From: JBEGHD01 sp049334165
GTDB taxonomy: Bacteria; Bacteroidota; Bacteroidia; Flavobacteriales_D; Sanyastnellaceae
NCBI GenBank assembly: GCA_049334165.1
Contig: JBEGHD010000006.1
DNA: 64,000 bases
Direction: 5' to 3' (one strand)
The notes below the pieces were generated by a model. It was not told the origin of the DNA, did not search any database, and worked only from the letters and a program-made list of their open reading frames with translations. A program made the position numbers and the translations under genes. Position 1 is the first letter of the stretch. Every line of letters begins with the position of its first letter. Shown one piece after another: positions 53,555-62,448 of the stretch.

Positions 53555-54299
53555 TTTGCAGGTATTCTTCTATTTTCCTCAGTTTTTTCTTGTAGTTGTT
53601 GGTCTTCAGGTTTTCGCTGAGCAGAGCAATACCGAGGCAGTATTTGCTCACTCTCATCGATCTGCAATGACGATCTTTGAGCGTCCTCACAATTTTAGAG
53701 TCCTTGTTAAACAGGTCTTGTTTGGCTTCAATAATCGAGAGGCCTGGCAAGGTGATGCTCTTCCCATTGAGCATCAACTCCACATTGAAGTCGATGGTTG
53801 CTCTTTCGTTTTGGTTTTTGCTGACCAATGTAGTTCTTCTAAACACATTGCGAACGGACGGCATCAAAATTAAACTTTGCTCTGCCGCAACTTCCACAAA
53901 GTCGAGGTCCTCTCCTTCAATCGTTTGGCTGATGTCTGCAACGCGTTTGCGAAGCTTAATCGTCCTGTTCTTGTTGTTTTTCTTTTTTACTTCCAGAAAA
54001 GTCACATCAGAGTCGATGTATTTTCGGTACCTCACCTTCACGCGGTTTTTCTTACCGTTGTGATGCTGGATATAAAAGTCGTAGGAAGGAGTGTCAAAGT
54101 AGAGCGTCTCGTAGCGTCCCATTCGATTTCCGGCAATGTCGAGCACCTGATATTCTTCTCCGATTTCTTTGAGAAGTGAGGTGACCTCTCGGGTAGGCAA
54201 AACATATTTGGTGTCGGTGCGATTCATAAACCGCACCTCCTCCATCTCATCTAATCCAATCGGATCGAGGCGGTCAAGTATGTCCAAAATTTCCTCCAA
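53538..54299 (-). CDS. VTC-domain polyphosphate polymerase
   Basis: A 253-residue cytoplasmic protein with the triphosphate-tunnel fold of yeast Vtc4. Tunnel-lining basic motifs are visible: MNRTDTKYVLP, ETLYFDTPSYDFYIQHH, NRVKVRYRKY, TFLEVKKKNNKNRTIKLRKRV and LSIIEAKQDLF. Eukaryotic VTC polymerases make polyphosphate from ATP; bacterial members are largely uncharacterised. No ATG precedes the conserved N-terminal segment, so I use the TTG at 54299; the ATG at 54245 would remove 18 residues. It is followed with a 17-base overlap by DUF4956. The gap to the divergent cdd gene is 76 bases. Confidence 0.83.
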   Translation of the reverse strand: MEEILDILDRLDPIGLDEMEEVRFMNRTDTKYVLPTREVTSLLKEIGEEYQVLDIAGNRMGRYETLYFDTPSYDFYIQHHNGKKNRVKVRYRKYIDSDVTFLEVKKKNNKNRTIKLRKRVADISQTIEGEDLDFVEVAAEQSLILMPSVRNVFRRTTLVSKNQNERATIDFNVELMLNGKSITLPGLSIIEAKQDLFNKDSKIVRTLKDRHCRSMRVSKYCLGIALLSENLKTNNYKKKLRKIEEYLQNEPAT

Positions 54300-54375
54300 G
54301 TTGGGGTAAAAATAAAAGAAATCAATAAATTGCCCGTCCCTCTAATGAAAATAGAGTGAACAACAGTAAGAGCCT

Positions 54376-54870
54376 ATGAAGAAACTGCAATATTCAGTGG
54401 AGGTGGAAGAATTCGATAGTGATGTCGACCTACCTGCAGAAGACCTAAAACTGCTAAAAGCTGCAAAGAAAAAACTCTCCAGTGCCTATGCTCCCTATTC
54501 AGAATTCGCTGTTTCTGCAGCGGTGCTTTTGGCAAACGGGGAAATAGTCACTGGCACCAACCAGGAGAATGCTGCTTATCCAAGTGGGATGTGTGCAGAG
54601 CGGGTGGCAGTCTTCTCAGCTGCTTCCAACTTTCCAGGTGTGGCCATCGAAAAAGTGGTGATTACTGCCGACTCCGATCGAATCAAGGTCGATCACCCCA
54701 TTGCTCCCTGTGGTGCTTGCAGGCAAGTGATGCTCGAGTACGAGGTGAATCAGGCCAACGCCATAACCCTTGTGTTGGCAGGGGCTTCAGGGCGAGCTTA
54801 CCGGATTCATGGAGTGAGTCAAATGCTGCCTATTTTCTTCCATGAGGAAGGGCTCAAAAAACACCTTTGA
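54376..54870 (+). CDS. cdd: cytidine deaminase
   Basis: Cdd deaminates cytidine and deoxycytidine to the uridines in pyrimidine salvage. The 164-residue protein has the zinc site residues Cys73 and Glu75 in GMCAERVAVF and Cys112/Cys115 in PCGACRQVMLEY, and the substrate loop NQENAAYPSG. It is longer than the 130-residue minimal enzyme by an N-terminal acidic extension (EVEEFDSDVDLPAEDLK), as in other Flavobacteriales copies. A cdd gene near porV and pdhA is, as I recall, a conserved neighbourhood in Flavobacteriales. Confidence 0.94.
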   Translation: MKKLQYSVEVEEFDSDVDLPAEDLKLLKAAKKKLSSAYAPYSEFAVSAAVLLANGEIVTGTNQENAAYPSGMCAERVAVFSAASNFPGVAIEKVVITADSDRIKVDHPIAPCGACRQVMLEYEVNQANAITLVLAGASGRAYRIHGVSQMLPIFFHEEGLKKHL

Positions 54871-54898
54871 TTATCCCGCTCACAAACTTTTCATACCA

Positions 54899-54906
54899 TA
54901 TATTTG
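54899..54906 (+). promoter_or_regulatory. -7 promoter element for pdhA
   Basis: TATATTTG matches TAnnTTTG exactly, 29 bases ahead of the pdhA ATG; there is no TTG at the expected -33 distance. Confidence 0.45.
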
Positions 54907-54935
54907 TAACCTATTTTTAAACAAGACTGGTAAGA

Positions 54936-56009
54936 ATGGCAAATTCGACTACAAAGAGTAAAAAATCAACAAGCAAGAGTAAATCCACTTCTACGAAAAA
55001 GAGCTCGGCCTCATCGAGCAAGCAGAAGTACGGGAAGGATACTTACATCAAATGGTATCGCGACATGCTCTTGATGCGAAAGTTTGAAGAGAAGTGTGGA
55101 CAGCTTTACGTGCAGCAGAAGTTTGGCGGATTTTGCCACCTTTACATCGGACAGGAAGCCGTATTGGCCGGAATGGTTGAGGCGATTAAGCCCACAGACC
55201 GTGTAATCACTGCTTACCGTGATCACGCTCACCCCATTGCAATGGGAATGGAGCCAAAGTACGTGATGGCAGAGCTCTACGGTAAGACTACCGGTTGTAG
55301 CAAGGGTAAAGGAGGCTCGATGCATATGTTCGATAAAAGCCGCAATCTCTTTGGAGGTCACGGGATCGTAGGAGCGCAAATTCCTCTCGGTGCCGGAATT
55401 GCTTTTGCCGATAAATACCGTGATGAAGATCACGTTACCGTTTGCTTCTTTGGAGATGGTGCCGCCCGTCAGGGAGCTCTTCACGAAACTTTCAATATGG
55501 CAATGACCTGGAAGCTTCCAGTGATTTTTATAATCGAAAACAACAACTACGCAATGGGAACCTCAGTGGAGCGTACTTCCAACGTACACGACCTGAGTAA
55601 GCTCGGAGCAAGCTACGAAATGCCTTCTGCATCTGTAGACGGTATGGATCCAGAAGCTGTTGCCGATGCCATTGCCGAAGCTGCTGAAAGAGCAAGAAAA
55701 GGAGACGGACCAACGCTACTCGATGTGAAGACTTACCGCTACAAAGGGCACTCAATGTCTGACCCGGCAAAGTATCGAACCAAAGAAGAGCTCGAAGAAT
55801 ACAAAGGGAAAGACCCTGTGAATGTGGCGCTTGAGAAAATCAAGAAGAACAAGTGGCTCAGCGAAGACAAGATCAAAGAGATCAAAGACGAGGTGAAAAA
55901 GTTGGTGGAAGAATCAGTGACTTTCGCTGAAGAGTCTCCAGAGCCAGATCCAAAAGAGCTTTATGAAGATGTTTACTCCGATGGTGAATACCCATTCGTG
56001 AGAGACTAA
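54936..56009 (+). CDS. pdhA: pyruvate dehydrogenase E1 component, alpha subunit
   Basis: PdhA is the thiamine-diphosphate subunit of the E1 decarboxylase of pyruvate dehydrogenase. The 357-residue protein has the TPP motif GDGAARQGALHETFNMA-typed GDG-N fold (with NNNYAMGTS), the HAHPIAMGM and GKGGSMHMFD active-site loops and the phosphorylation-loop-like YRYKGHSMSDPAKYR. The first 25 residues are an unusual Lys/Ser/Thr-rich stretch (MANSTTKSKKSTSKSKSTST) with no likely fold. The E1 beta gene is not adjacent; pdhC follows 44 bases later, so beta must be encoded elsewhere. Confidence 0.95.
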   Translation: MANSTTKSKKSTSKSKSTSTKKSSASSSKQKYGKDTYIKWYRDMLLMRKFEEKCGQLYVQQKFGGFCHLYIGQEAVLAGMVEAIKPTDRVITAYRDHAHPIAMGMEPKYVMAELYGKTTGCSKGKGGSMHMFDKSRNLFGGHGIVGAQIPLGAGIAFADKYRDEDHVTVCFFGDGAARQGALHETFNMAMTWKLPVIFIIENNNYAMGTSVERTSNVHDLSKLGASYEMPSASVDGMDPEAVADAIAEAAERARKGDGPTLLDVKTYRYKGHSMSDPAKYRTKEELEEYKGKDPVNVALEKIKKNKWLSEDKIKEIKDEVKKLVEESVTFAEESPEPDPKELYEDVYSDGEYPFVRD

Positions 56010-56053
56010 AGAATTCAATCAAAGAAAAGTCAACCAGAAAATATTCGAATAGA

Positions 56054-57370
56054 ATGGCGGAAATCGTTAAAATGCCCAAGCTGAGTGATACCATGGAAGA
56101 AGGTGTCGTTGCCGAATGGCACAAAAAAGTGGGTGATCAGGTAGAAAGTGGAGAAGTTTTGGCCGAAATCGAAACGGACAAGGCTACCATGGAGTTTGAG
56201 TCCTTTCAAGATGGAACTCTGCTCTACATCGGTGTTGAAAAAGGCGATTCCGCTCCAGTAGATTCAATTCTTGCCATTCTCGGTGATGAAGGCGAAGATG
56301 TCGACAAGATTCTGAAAGAAGCAGACAGCAAAACTTCTGGAGGAGAGAAGAAGGAAGACGACAGCAAGAAGTCGGAGAATAAAGAGGAAAAGCAAGAACA
56401 AGAAAAGACGGAGAAAAAGGAAGAAGAGAAGAAACCAGAAGAGAAGAAGCCCGCTGAGAAAAAAGAACAACGTCCCGCTGCCACTGCCGACACTTCGGAT
56501 GCTGAAGGACGAATAAAAGCTTCACCTCTGGCGAAAAGCCTGGCAGAAGAAAAAGGAATTGATATTTCTCGCGTTCGCGGAACGGGCGACAATGGCCGCA
56601 TTATCAAGCGTGACATCGAAAACTTTAGAGAAGACAAAGCCGTTAGCCCAACCGGACCGGCAGTGACTACTAGAGGAGCCGTTGGCGAAGAAAGTTACCG
56701 CGAAGAGAACGTGAGTCAAATGCGTAAGACCATTGCTCGCAGACTTTCAGAAAGTAAGTTTGAAGCACCTCACTTCTACCTCACCATCGAAATTGACATG
56801 GATAACGCCATGCAAGCTCGCAAGATGGTTAACGAAAACAGCGACTTGAAAATCTCTTTCAACGACATGGTGATCAAAGCTGCCGCAGTTGCTCTGAGAC
56901 AACACCCACAGGTGAACTCGAGCTGGCAGGGTGACACCATCCGTTACAATGACCACGTGCATGTGGGAGTAGCAGTAGCAGTAGACGAAGGGTTGCTCGT
57001 TCCGGTTGTTCGTTTTGCCGATGGAAAAACAATGTCGCAAATCAATGGCGAAGTGAAAGAGTACGCTGAGAAAGCGCGCAACAAAAAACTGCAGCCTCAG
57101 GATTGGGAAGGAAATACTTTCACCATCTCTAACCTGGGAATGTTTGGAATTGAAGAATTCACGGCAATCATCAATCCGCCAGACTCGTGCATTATGGCTG
57201 TTGGTGGAATCATCCAGAAGCCTGTTGTGAAAAACGGTGAGGTTGTTCCTGGAAATAGAATGAAAGTGACTTTGAGCTGCGATCACCGAGTTGTAGATGG
57301 AGTTACTGGAGCTAAGTTCCTCGACACATTTAAGAAAATGATGGAGAATCCGGTGATGATGATCGCATAA
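56054..57370 (+). CDS. pdhC: pyruvate dehydrogenase E2 component (dihydrolipoyl acetyltransferase)
   Basis: E2 transfers acetyl groups from E1 to CoA through a swinging lipoyl arm. The 438-residue protein has one lipoyl domain (about 1-80, lipoyl-lysine Lys43 in IETDKATMEFES), a long linker (about 85-150) made almost wholly of Lys and Glu rather than the usual Ala/Pro, a peripheral-subunit-binding domain (154-191, ASPLAKSLAEEKGID and GRIIKRDI) and the catalytic acyltransferase domain (about 220-438) with the DHRVVDG active-site motif. It is cotranscribed with pdhA and followed by a terminator 26 bases after the stop. Confidence 0.96.
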   Translation: MAEIVKMPKLSDTMEEGVVAEWHKKVGDQVESGEVLAEIETDKATMEFESFQDGTLLYIGVEKGDSAPVDSILAILGDEGEDVDKILKEADSKTSGGEKKEDDSKKSENKEEKQEQEKTEKKEEEKKPEEKKPAEKKEQRPAATADTSDAEGRIKASPLAKSLAEEKGIDISRVRGTGDNGRIIKRDIENFREDKAVSPTGPAVTTRGAVGEESYREENVSQMRKTIARRLSESKFEAPHFYLTIEIDMDNAMQARKMVNENSDLKISFNDMVIKAAAVALRQHPQVNSSWQGDTIRYNDHVHVGVAVAVDEGLLVPVVRFADGKTMSQINGEVKEYAEKARNKKLQPQDWEGNTFTISNLGMFGIEEFTAIINPPDSCIMAVGGIIQKPVVKNGEVVPGNRMKVTLSCDHRVVDGVTGAKFLDTFKKMMENPVMMIA

Positions 57371-57395
57371 CCGGTCGATCGTTCAAAATAATTTG

Positions 57396-57430
57396 AAAAG
57401 GGAAGTGGAGAAATCTACTTCCCTTTTTTT
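57396..57430 (+). terminator. Rho-independent terminator after pdhC
   Basis: AAAAGGGAAGT (57396-57406) pairs perfectly with ACTTCCCTTTT (57417-57427) and is followed by more T. Confidence 0.85.
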
Positions 57431-57484
57431 CTTTGCATTAAATTGCTCTCCCCGGAGAACTGAAAATCTACTGAGCAAAAAGTA

Positions 57485-59587
57485 ATGCAATCATTTCTGG
57501 AAACACCAATTGAATTTCTGACCGGTGTTGGTCCCCAGCGTGCCAAGGCACTGCAAAAGGAGCTTCAGATATTCACGTTTCTTGACCTGCTCAACTACTT
57601 CCCTTTTCGCTACATCGACAAATCCACATTCCACAAAACATCGGAAATCTCCTCAGACGCTGCTTACGTTCAACTCAAGGGAAAGCTCGTGAGAGTACAG
57701 CAAATGGGCGACAAGAGAAAGAAGCGTCTCATAGCAGTTTTTAGCGATGGCCATGGGACGATCGATCTGGTTTGGTTCAAAGGGATTCGCTTTATCATGC
57801 CCAAACTCAGGACAGGTGTAGAGTACATCGTGTTCGGTAAGCCCAATAAATTTAAGAACAAGTGGAGCATTCCACACCCTGAGCTCAATGCCGCTGCCGA
57901 TGCGACTGCCAGAGTTGGCGGATCCTTAAAACCTGTTTACGGCACCACGGAAAAGCTATCTGGAATGGGGCTCAACAGCAACGGAATCGAGCGACTGGCA
58001 AAGAGTCTCGTGGCCCAGCTCAACGGTAAGGTCTCTGAAACACTGCCATCAATGCTGAGAGCTGAGCACCAGCTCATGGGGCGCGAAGAGGCTTACAGAA
58101 ATGTGCATTTCCCACAAAGCACAACGCTGCTCGAAGGCGCGAGAAATCGATTGAAGTTCGAAGAGCTTTTTATGCTTCAGTTGATTATGTTGAGAAACAA
58201 GTCGGTGCTGGCCAGAAAACTTCAGGGATTTGTCTTCGAGCGAGTGGGTGACTTCTTTCACGAATTCTATGAAAAGCACATCCCGTTCGAATTAACTGGC
58301 GCCCAAAAACGTGTGCTGAAAGAAATCAGGTTCGACATGAAGCGCGGAGTTCACATGAATCGCTTGCTCCAGGGAGATGTCGGAAGTGGAAAAACGCTCG
58401 TGGCTCTGCTCAGCATGCTCATTGCAGTGGACAATGGCTTTCAGGCTTGCATGATGGCTCCAACAGAAATTTTGGCTACCCAGCACTACGAGACCATCAG
58501 AGAGTTGGTAGAACCCCTAGGGATGAGCGTTCGCTTACTCACTGGCTCCACAAAAAAATCTGAAAGAACAGAGCTGCACCAAAAGCTCTGCGAGGGAGAA
58601 ATTGACATTCTACTTGGAACCCACGCGCTGATTGAACCGACAGTGGAATTCAAAAACCTCGGTCTGGCAGTGATTGACGAGCAACACCGTTTTGGCGTAG
58701 CCCAGCGATCTAAACTCTGGCGGAAAAACACTTTGCCGCCTCACGTGCTGGTGATGACGGCAACCCCAATTCCCAGGACTCTTGCCATGACTCTCTACGG
58801 AGACCTGGATGTGTCGGTGATTGATGAATTGCCTCCCGGCCGAAAGCCGATCAAAACGATTCACAGAAATGAATCTTCGCGAGGTGGACTTTTCTTTTTC
58901 CTTCAGCAGGAAATCGACAAGGGAAGACAGGTTTACATTGTGTATCCACTCATAGAAGAATCTGCAGCGCTCGACCTCAAACACGTGATGGACGGTTTTG
59001 AAAGCATCGAAAAGCGGTTTCCGAAACCCAAATACCACGTGAGTATCGTCCACGGGAAAATGAAACCTGCGGATAAGGATTTTGAGATGCAGCGTTTTGT
59101 CAAAGGCGAGACTCAGTTGATGGTGGCCACAACAGTAATTGAAGTTGGAGTGAACGTGCCAAATGCCTCGGTAATGGTCATTGAAAACTCAGAAAGATTT
59201 GGACTTTCTCAGCTGCACCAGCTACGCGGTCGCGTGGGACGTGGAGCAGAGCAGAGCTATTGTATTTTGATGACTGCAGGAAAGCTCGGAAACGATGCCA
59301 GAAAAAGAATTAAAACCATGGTGGAATCCAACGATGGTTTTAAAATCAGCGAAGTCGATCTTGAAATCAGAGGTCCGGGAGAGATGACTGGAACCAGACA
59401 GAGTGGAACCTTTGAGTTTAATATTGCCGACCTCACTACCGACCGCGAAATTCTGATTCAAGCCAGAAAAAGTGCTGTCGAAATTCTTGAAAAAGATGAA
59501 GAGCTCAACCGGCCCGAAAATCGCGAGCTGGGAGCAGAGCTCAGAAGAATCCAATACAAAAAACCCAACTGGGGAAGGATTTCTTAA
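57485..59587 (+). CDS. recG: ATP-dependent DNA helicase RecG
   Basis: RecG remodels stalled replication forks and branch-migrates Holliday junctions. The 700-residue protein has an N-terminal wedge/OB domain (to about 200, PFRYIDKSTFHKTSEI), a Walker A motif GDVGSGKTLVA near residue 297, DEQHRFGVAQR (DExH box at 398-401), MTATPIPRTLAMT, the C-terminal helicase motifs HQLRGRVGRG and the RecG tail. The length and motif set are complete. It starts after the pdhC terminator and converges on the propeller gene with a two-base gap. Confidence 0.97.
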   Translation: MQSFLETPIEFLTGVGPQRAKALQKELQIFTFLDLLNYFPFRYIDKSTFHKTSEISSDAAYVQLKGKLVRVQQMGDKRKKRLIAVFSDGHGTIDLVWFKGIRFIMPKLRTGVEYIVFGKPNKFKNKWSIPHPELNAAADATARVGGSLKPVYGTTEKLSGMGLNSNGIERLAKSLVAQLNGKVSETLPSMLRAEHQLMGREEAYRNVHFPQSTTLLEGARNRLKFEELFMLQLIMLRNKSVLARKLQGFVFERVGDFFHEFYEKHIPFELTGAQKRVLKEIRFDMKRGVHMNRLLQGDVGSGKTLVALLSMLIAVDNGFQACMMAPTEILATQHYETIRELVEPLGMSVRLLTGSTKKSERTELHQKLCEGEIDILLGTHALIEPTVEFKNLGLAVIDEQHRFGVAQRSKLWRKNTLPPHVLVMTATPIPRTLAMTLYGDLDVSVIDELPPGRKPIKTIHRNESSRGGLFFFLQQEIDKGRQVYIVYPLIEESAALDLKHVMDGFESIEKRFPKPKYHVSIVHGKMKPADKDFEMQRFVKGETQLMVATTVIEVGVNVPNASVMVIENSERFGLSQLHQLRGRVGRGAEQSYCILMTAGKLGNDARKRIKTMVESNDGFKISEVDLEIRGPGEMTGTRQSGTFEFNIADLTTDREILIQARKSAVEILEKDEELNRPENRELGAELRRIQYKKPNWGRIS

Positions 59588-59589
59588 AT

Positions 59590-62286
59590 CTACTCCAGGC
59601 TGTAGGTCAACACGTTTCCGAGTGTGTCGCCAATCACCAGATTCCAATCGCCAGTTTTGTTTAAGTCTCCAATACTGAAAGGCGTGTTTCCAAAAAGTGG
59701 AAATTCGTCAGTCATTTCTCCATCGTTGTTGATGAGGTAACACTTGCTGACTTCGGCCACGGTGATTCCAACTCTCACATCGTTACTACCGAAAGAGTAA
59801 GCCTGCGGAGAGTAAGTAATCGGGCCTTCAAATTCTTTTTCGAAAAGCTTCTCACGCGATGAGTCGTAAACTCTCAGTTCGTTTCCATCAGCGATGATGT
59901 AATCCTTCTTGCTATCGTTGTTGATGTCGGCAAAGGTGATGAAAGAGCCCTCGGCAATTCCGGTGAGGCCAAATTCCACTTCTCCATTTCCAAATTCGAG
60001 CTCCACGATATTCCCCAACGTGTCGGGATAGATCATCCGCGTTTCGCTGATGCTTTTCCCGTTGATGATCGTAAACTCGCTGCCCGCGTAGTGCTGCACG
60101 TTCGATTTTGGGTTGAAGCGCGTTTCTCCTGTTCTGGCCAGCAAATGCACTTTGCCTGTTTCTTCCAGGGCAAAAATGTAGTCTTTCGTTTTTACCCTGA
60201 TGTGCTTGAGCGGTGCATTCACCAGGTTTTCTGTTTTGGAAGCATTCCAGCCTTTCACTGCATTTCCGGAAGCATCGTAGTTTCTTATGGATCGATCCGC
60301 GCAAGCCACCACCAGGCGGTAGTCCTTGTTGTTGTCGTAGTCAAAAACAGAAAGTGGCGAAGTTGCTTCAGCCGGTAGCCTGATCGGGAACCCTTCCACC
60401 GTGTTGCCATTCCTGTCGAGGCAATGGATAGCGTCCTTCGTGTTGAAAACCATTTGAAGCTTGCCGTTTTTAAAAATGTCGATTTGGCGAACCGGACTCA
60501 TAATTTTTCCGGGCATTTCTTTTTGCCAGAGGATTTTGCCGGTGGGGCTGATGAGGTAAACCGTGTTGTTCTTGTCCTGGAAGAAAACCTCTTGGGCGTT
60601 GGTGTAGTGGTTCGTTACTAACTCGGGCTTAAAGTTGAATCCTGTTTCAAGGGCAATTTCCCACAAGGTGCTTGTCTGCTGTTTGTAGACAGGGTTGTAC
60701 TTCAGATAAAGGTTGTTGTAGTACAGTCCGTCACGCGAGTAAGAAACCTGCAGTGTGAGAGCCTGCAATTTTCTGAGCTGATCTGAAAACTCAAGTAGTC
60801 TCTCGGCATTTTTTTCCTTGAGCATGCGGGCGAAGAGAAATGGCGACCTGGCGATGTTGTTGTAGAACATCAGGTTGAACTCTCCAGCCAAATTGCTCTT
60901 GTACTCTCGAAAAGACGCATCGTTTTCAAGCGTTCTTCCGGTTGAGTAATTCGCTAGAAAAGTTTGCATGTCGCGCAGGTTTTCCGAAAAGATCACCTTG
61001 TTTTCCAAAACCGATACCACTTTTGCCGATCCCTCGAACAGCTCGCCAAAAAGCGTTTCTACAGAAGAAGGGAGCGCAAAGTAGTAGATTGGAATGCCGC
61101 GATAAGTAGGAAGCTCTGGGTGCGGGCTCAAAAACGTAGACCAGTTTTGAAGCAAACTCGAAGTGTCTTTAGCCCCGAAAACATTTAAGGCTGGTGCCGG
61201 CTCATTTACACCAGAAGGCTCAAGCAAAACGTGAGCAATTCGTCCATCCCATTCACGAGAAAAAGTTTGCCACAAATCGCAGTCACAGATCTGCTCGAGA
61301 TTGTTGATTTTCCCATTCCTAAAAGCTAGTGAACCCGACTCCTCGTAGTAATCATTGAGGTTTCTTCGAAATTCCGATTGGTTTTCTACCTGTTGCACGG
61401 TGGCAAAAGCGGTGGACGCAGGAAGTTCACCAAACCACCCAAAATCTCTCTGATCCTGGTTTTGAAAAACCGTCAGGTACTTGTAAACAGAATCGGTTTG
61501 CAGAGAGTAGCCGTTGAGAAAAAGTGCGTTAGGCTTCACTTCGAGGTCCAGGGTAGACCACGTGGCGTAAAACGGTTCAACCTGAAAACTCTCCTTCAGC
61601 GATTCTCCTACAAAGGAAAATAGTTTGTCGTGTTGGACAAAAAGATTGGCCTCTGCCGAGCTACCTGCGGTCTTTCTTACCTTGTCAAAATCGATGTCTT
61701 GAGTTATCGAAACTCCGCTTTTTATGTGACGCACGGATTCCTGAATGAGACTCTTGTCGGGGCTCAGGATCAATTGATTTTCTTCAAAAGCGTAGTGAAG
61801 TTGTGAGTTTTTAGAGGTGAAAATCGTTGATCCATCGTAGGTCTGAGAGTCTGGGTTTTTGCCTACGAATTGCTCTAGAGCTTTCAGCGTTTGTGCTTTG
61901 TTCCAGGTATTGGGTACGCCAAAAGAAAATAGCCACGCGAAATTATGTGCTCCTACCGGGTGGAGGCTCAGGGTGAAATTTGTTCTGTCGAGCTGCTTTT
62001 GCAGATCGGCATCGGCAGTGAAAGCCGAATCGAGCGCATTCAAAAGAGAATCGGCACGTTGCAGCGATGGCACCGCCTGAAATTCTTCCCAAATCATGTT
62101 GTTGGTCGAGGCCTGATTCCAGAGCGATTGGGGATTTCCGGTTTCCAAAATCAATACGGCATTTTTTGGAATAGCATCAATAGCTGCACTCTTTGGTGCC
62201 TGTTCGGAACGCATTCCCAGATAAGCGTAAACGATGCCGGCAGCGAGCGCCAAAACCAGTAGAACCGAGAATATTCTCCTCACCAT
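59590..62286 (-). CDS. membrane-anchored protein with C-terminal FG-GAP-like propeller, unknown function
   Basis: An 898-residue protein with a single N-terminal hydrophobic anchor (residues about 4-23, no clear cleavage site) and a long exported part. Residues about 30-560 resemble DUF3352-like proteins, with an early IPKNAVLILETGNPQSLW segment; I am not certain of this family. Residues about 580-898 are a beta-propeller with FG-GAP/VCBS-like blades marked by VFDYDNNKDYRLVVACADRS, FADINNDSKKDYIIADGNEL and IGDLNKTGDWNLVIGDTLGN; the D-N-D-D loops suggest calcium binding. Probably a periplasmic or envelope protein for binding rather than catalysis. Its 3' end meets recG with two bases between. 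Confidence 0.7.
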   Translation of the reverse strand: MVRRIFSVLLVLALAAGIVYAYLGMRSEQAPKSAAIDAIPKNAVLILETGNPQSLWNQASTNNMIWEEFQAVPSLQRADSLLNALDSAFTADADLQKQLDRTNFTLSLHPVGAHNFAWLFSFGVPNTWNKAQTLKALEQFVGKNPDSQTYDGSTIFTSKNSQLHYAFEENQLILSPDKSLIQESVRHIKSGVSITQDIDFDKVRKTAGSSAEANLFVQHDKLFSFVGESLKESFQVEPFYATWSTLDLEVKPNALFLNGYSLQTDSVYKYLTVFQNQDQRDFGWFGELPASTAFATVQQVENQSEFRRNLNDYYEESGSLAFRNGKINNLEQICDCDLWQTFSREWDGRIAHVLLEPSGVNEPAPALNVFGAKDTSSLLQNWSTFLSPHPELPTYRGIPIYYFALPSSVETLFGELFEGSAKVVSVLENKVIFSENLRDMQTFLANYSTGRTLENDASFREYKSNLAGEFNLMFYNNIARSPFLFARMLKEKNAERLLEFSDQLRKLQALTLQVSYSRDGLYYNNLYLKYNPVYKQQTSTLWEIALETGFNFKPELVTNHYTNAQEVFFQDKNNTVYLISPTGKILWQKEMPGKIMSPVRQIDIFKNGKLQMVFNTKDAIHCLDRNGNTVEGFPIRLPAEATSPLSVFDYDNNKDYRLVVACADRSIRNYDASGNAVKGWNASKTENLVNAPLKHIRVKTKDYIFALEETGKVHLLARTGETRFNPKSNVQHYAGSEFTIINGKSISETRMIYPDTLGNIVELEFGNGEVEFGLTGIAEGSFITFADINNDSKKDYIIADGNELRVYDSSREKLFEKEFEGPITYSPQAYSFGSNDVRVGITVAEVSKCYLINNDGEMTDEFPLFGNTPFSIGDLNKTGDWNLVIGDTLGNVLTYSLE

Positions 62287-62393
62287 AAGTCAATCACTTT
62301 AGCGAGCTAAGATAAACCTTAGAAGAAGCGACTCACGTTGTGCGACCACCGACTTTGAACAAAGTGCTGTGAAAGGATTAAGCCATACAGAAA

Positions 62394-62425
62394 ACAAAAA
62401 AGCCCCGATGAAAATCATCGGGGCT
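62394..62425 (-). terminator. Rho-independent terminator after the acyl-CoA dehydrogenase gene
   Basis: AGCCCCGATGA (62401-62411) and TCATCGGGGCT (62415-62425) form a perfect 11-bp stem with a three-base loop; on the minus strand a T-run follows (62400-62394). Confidence 0.88.
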
Positions 62426-62448
62426 AGTTGAGTTTATTTCAACGAATC

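Noticed and set aside
62287..62448. tRNA or small RNA gene in the gap before the acyl-CoA dehydrogenase
   Set aside because: Only a terminator hairpin is present; no cloverleaf or CCA end is visible.
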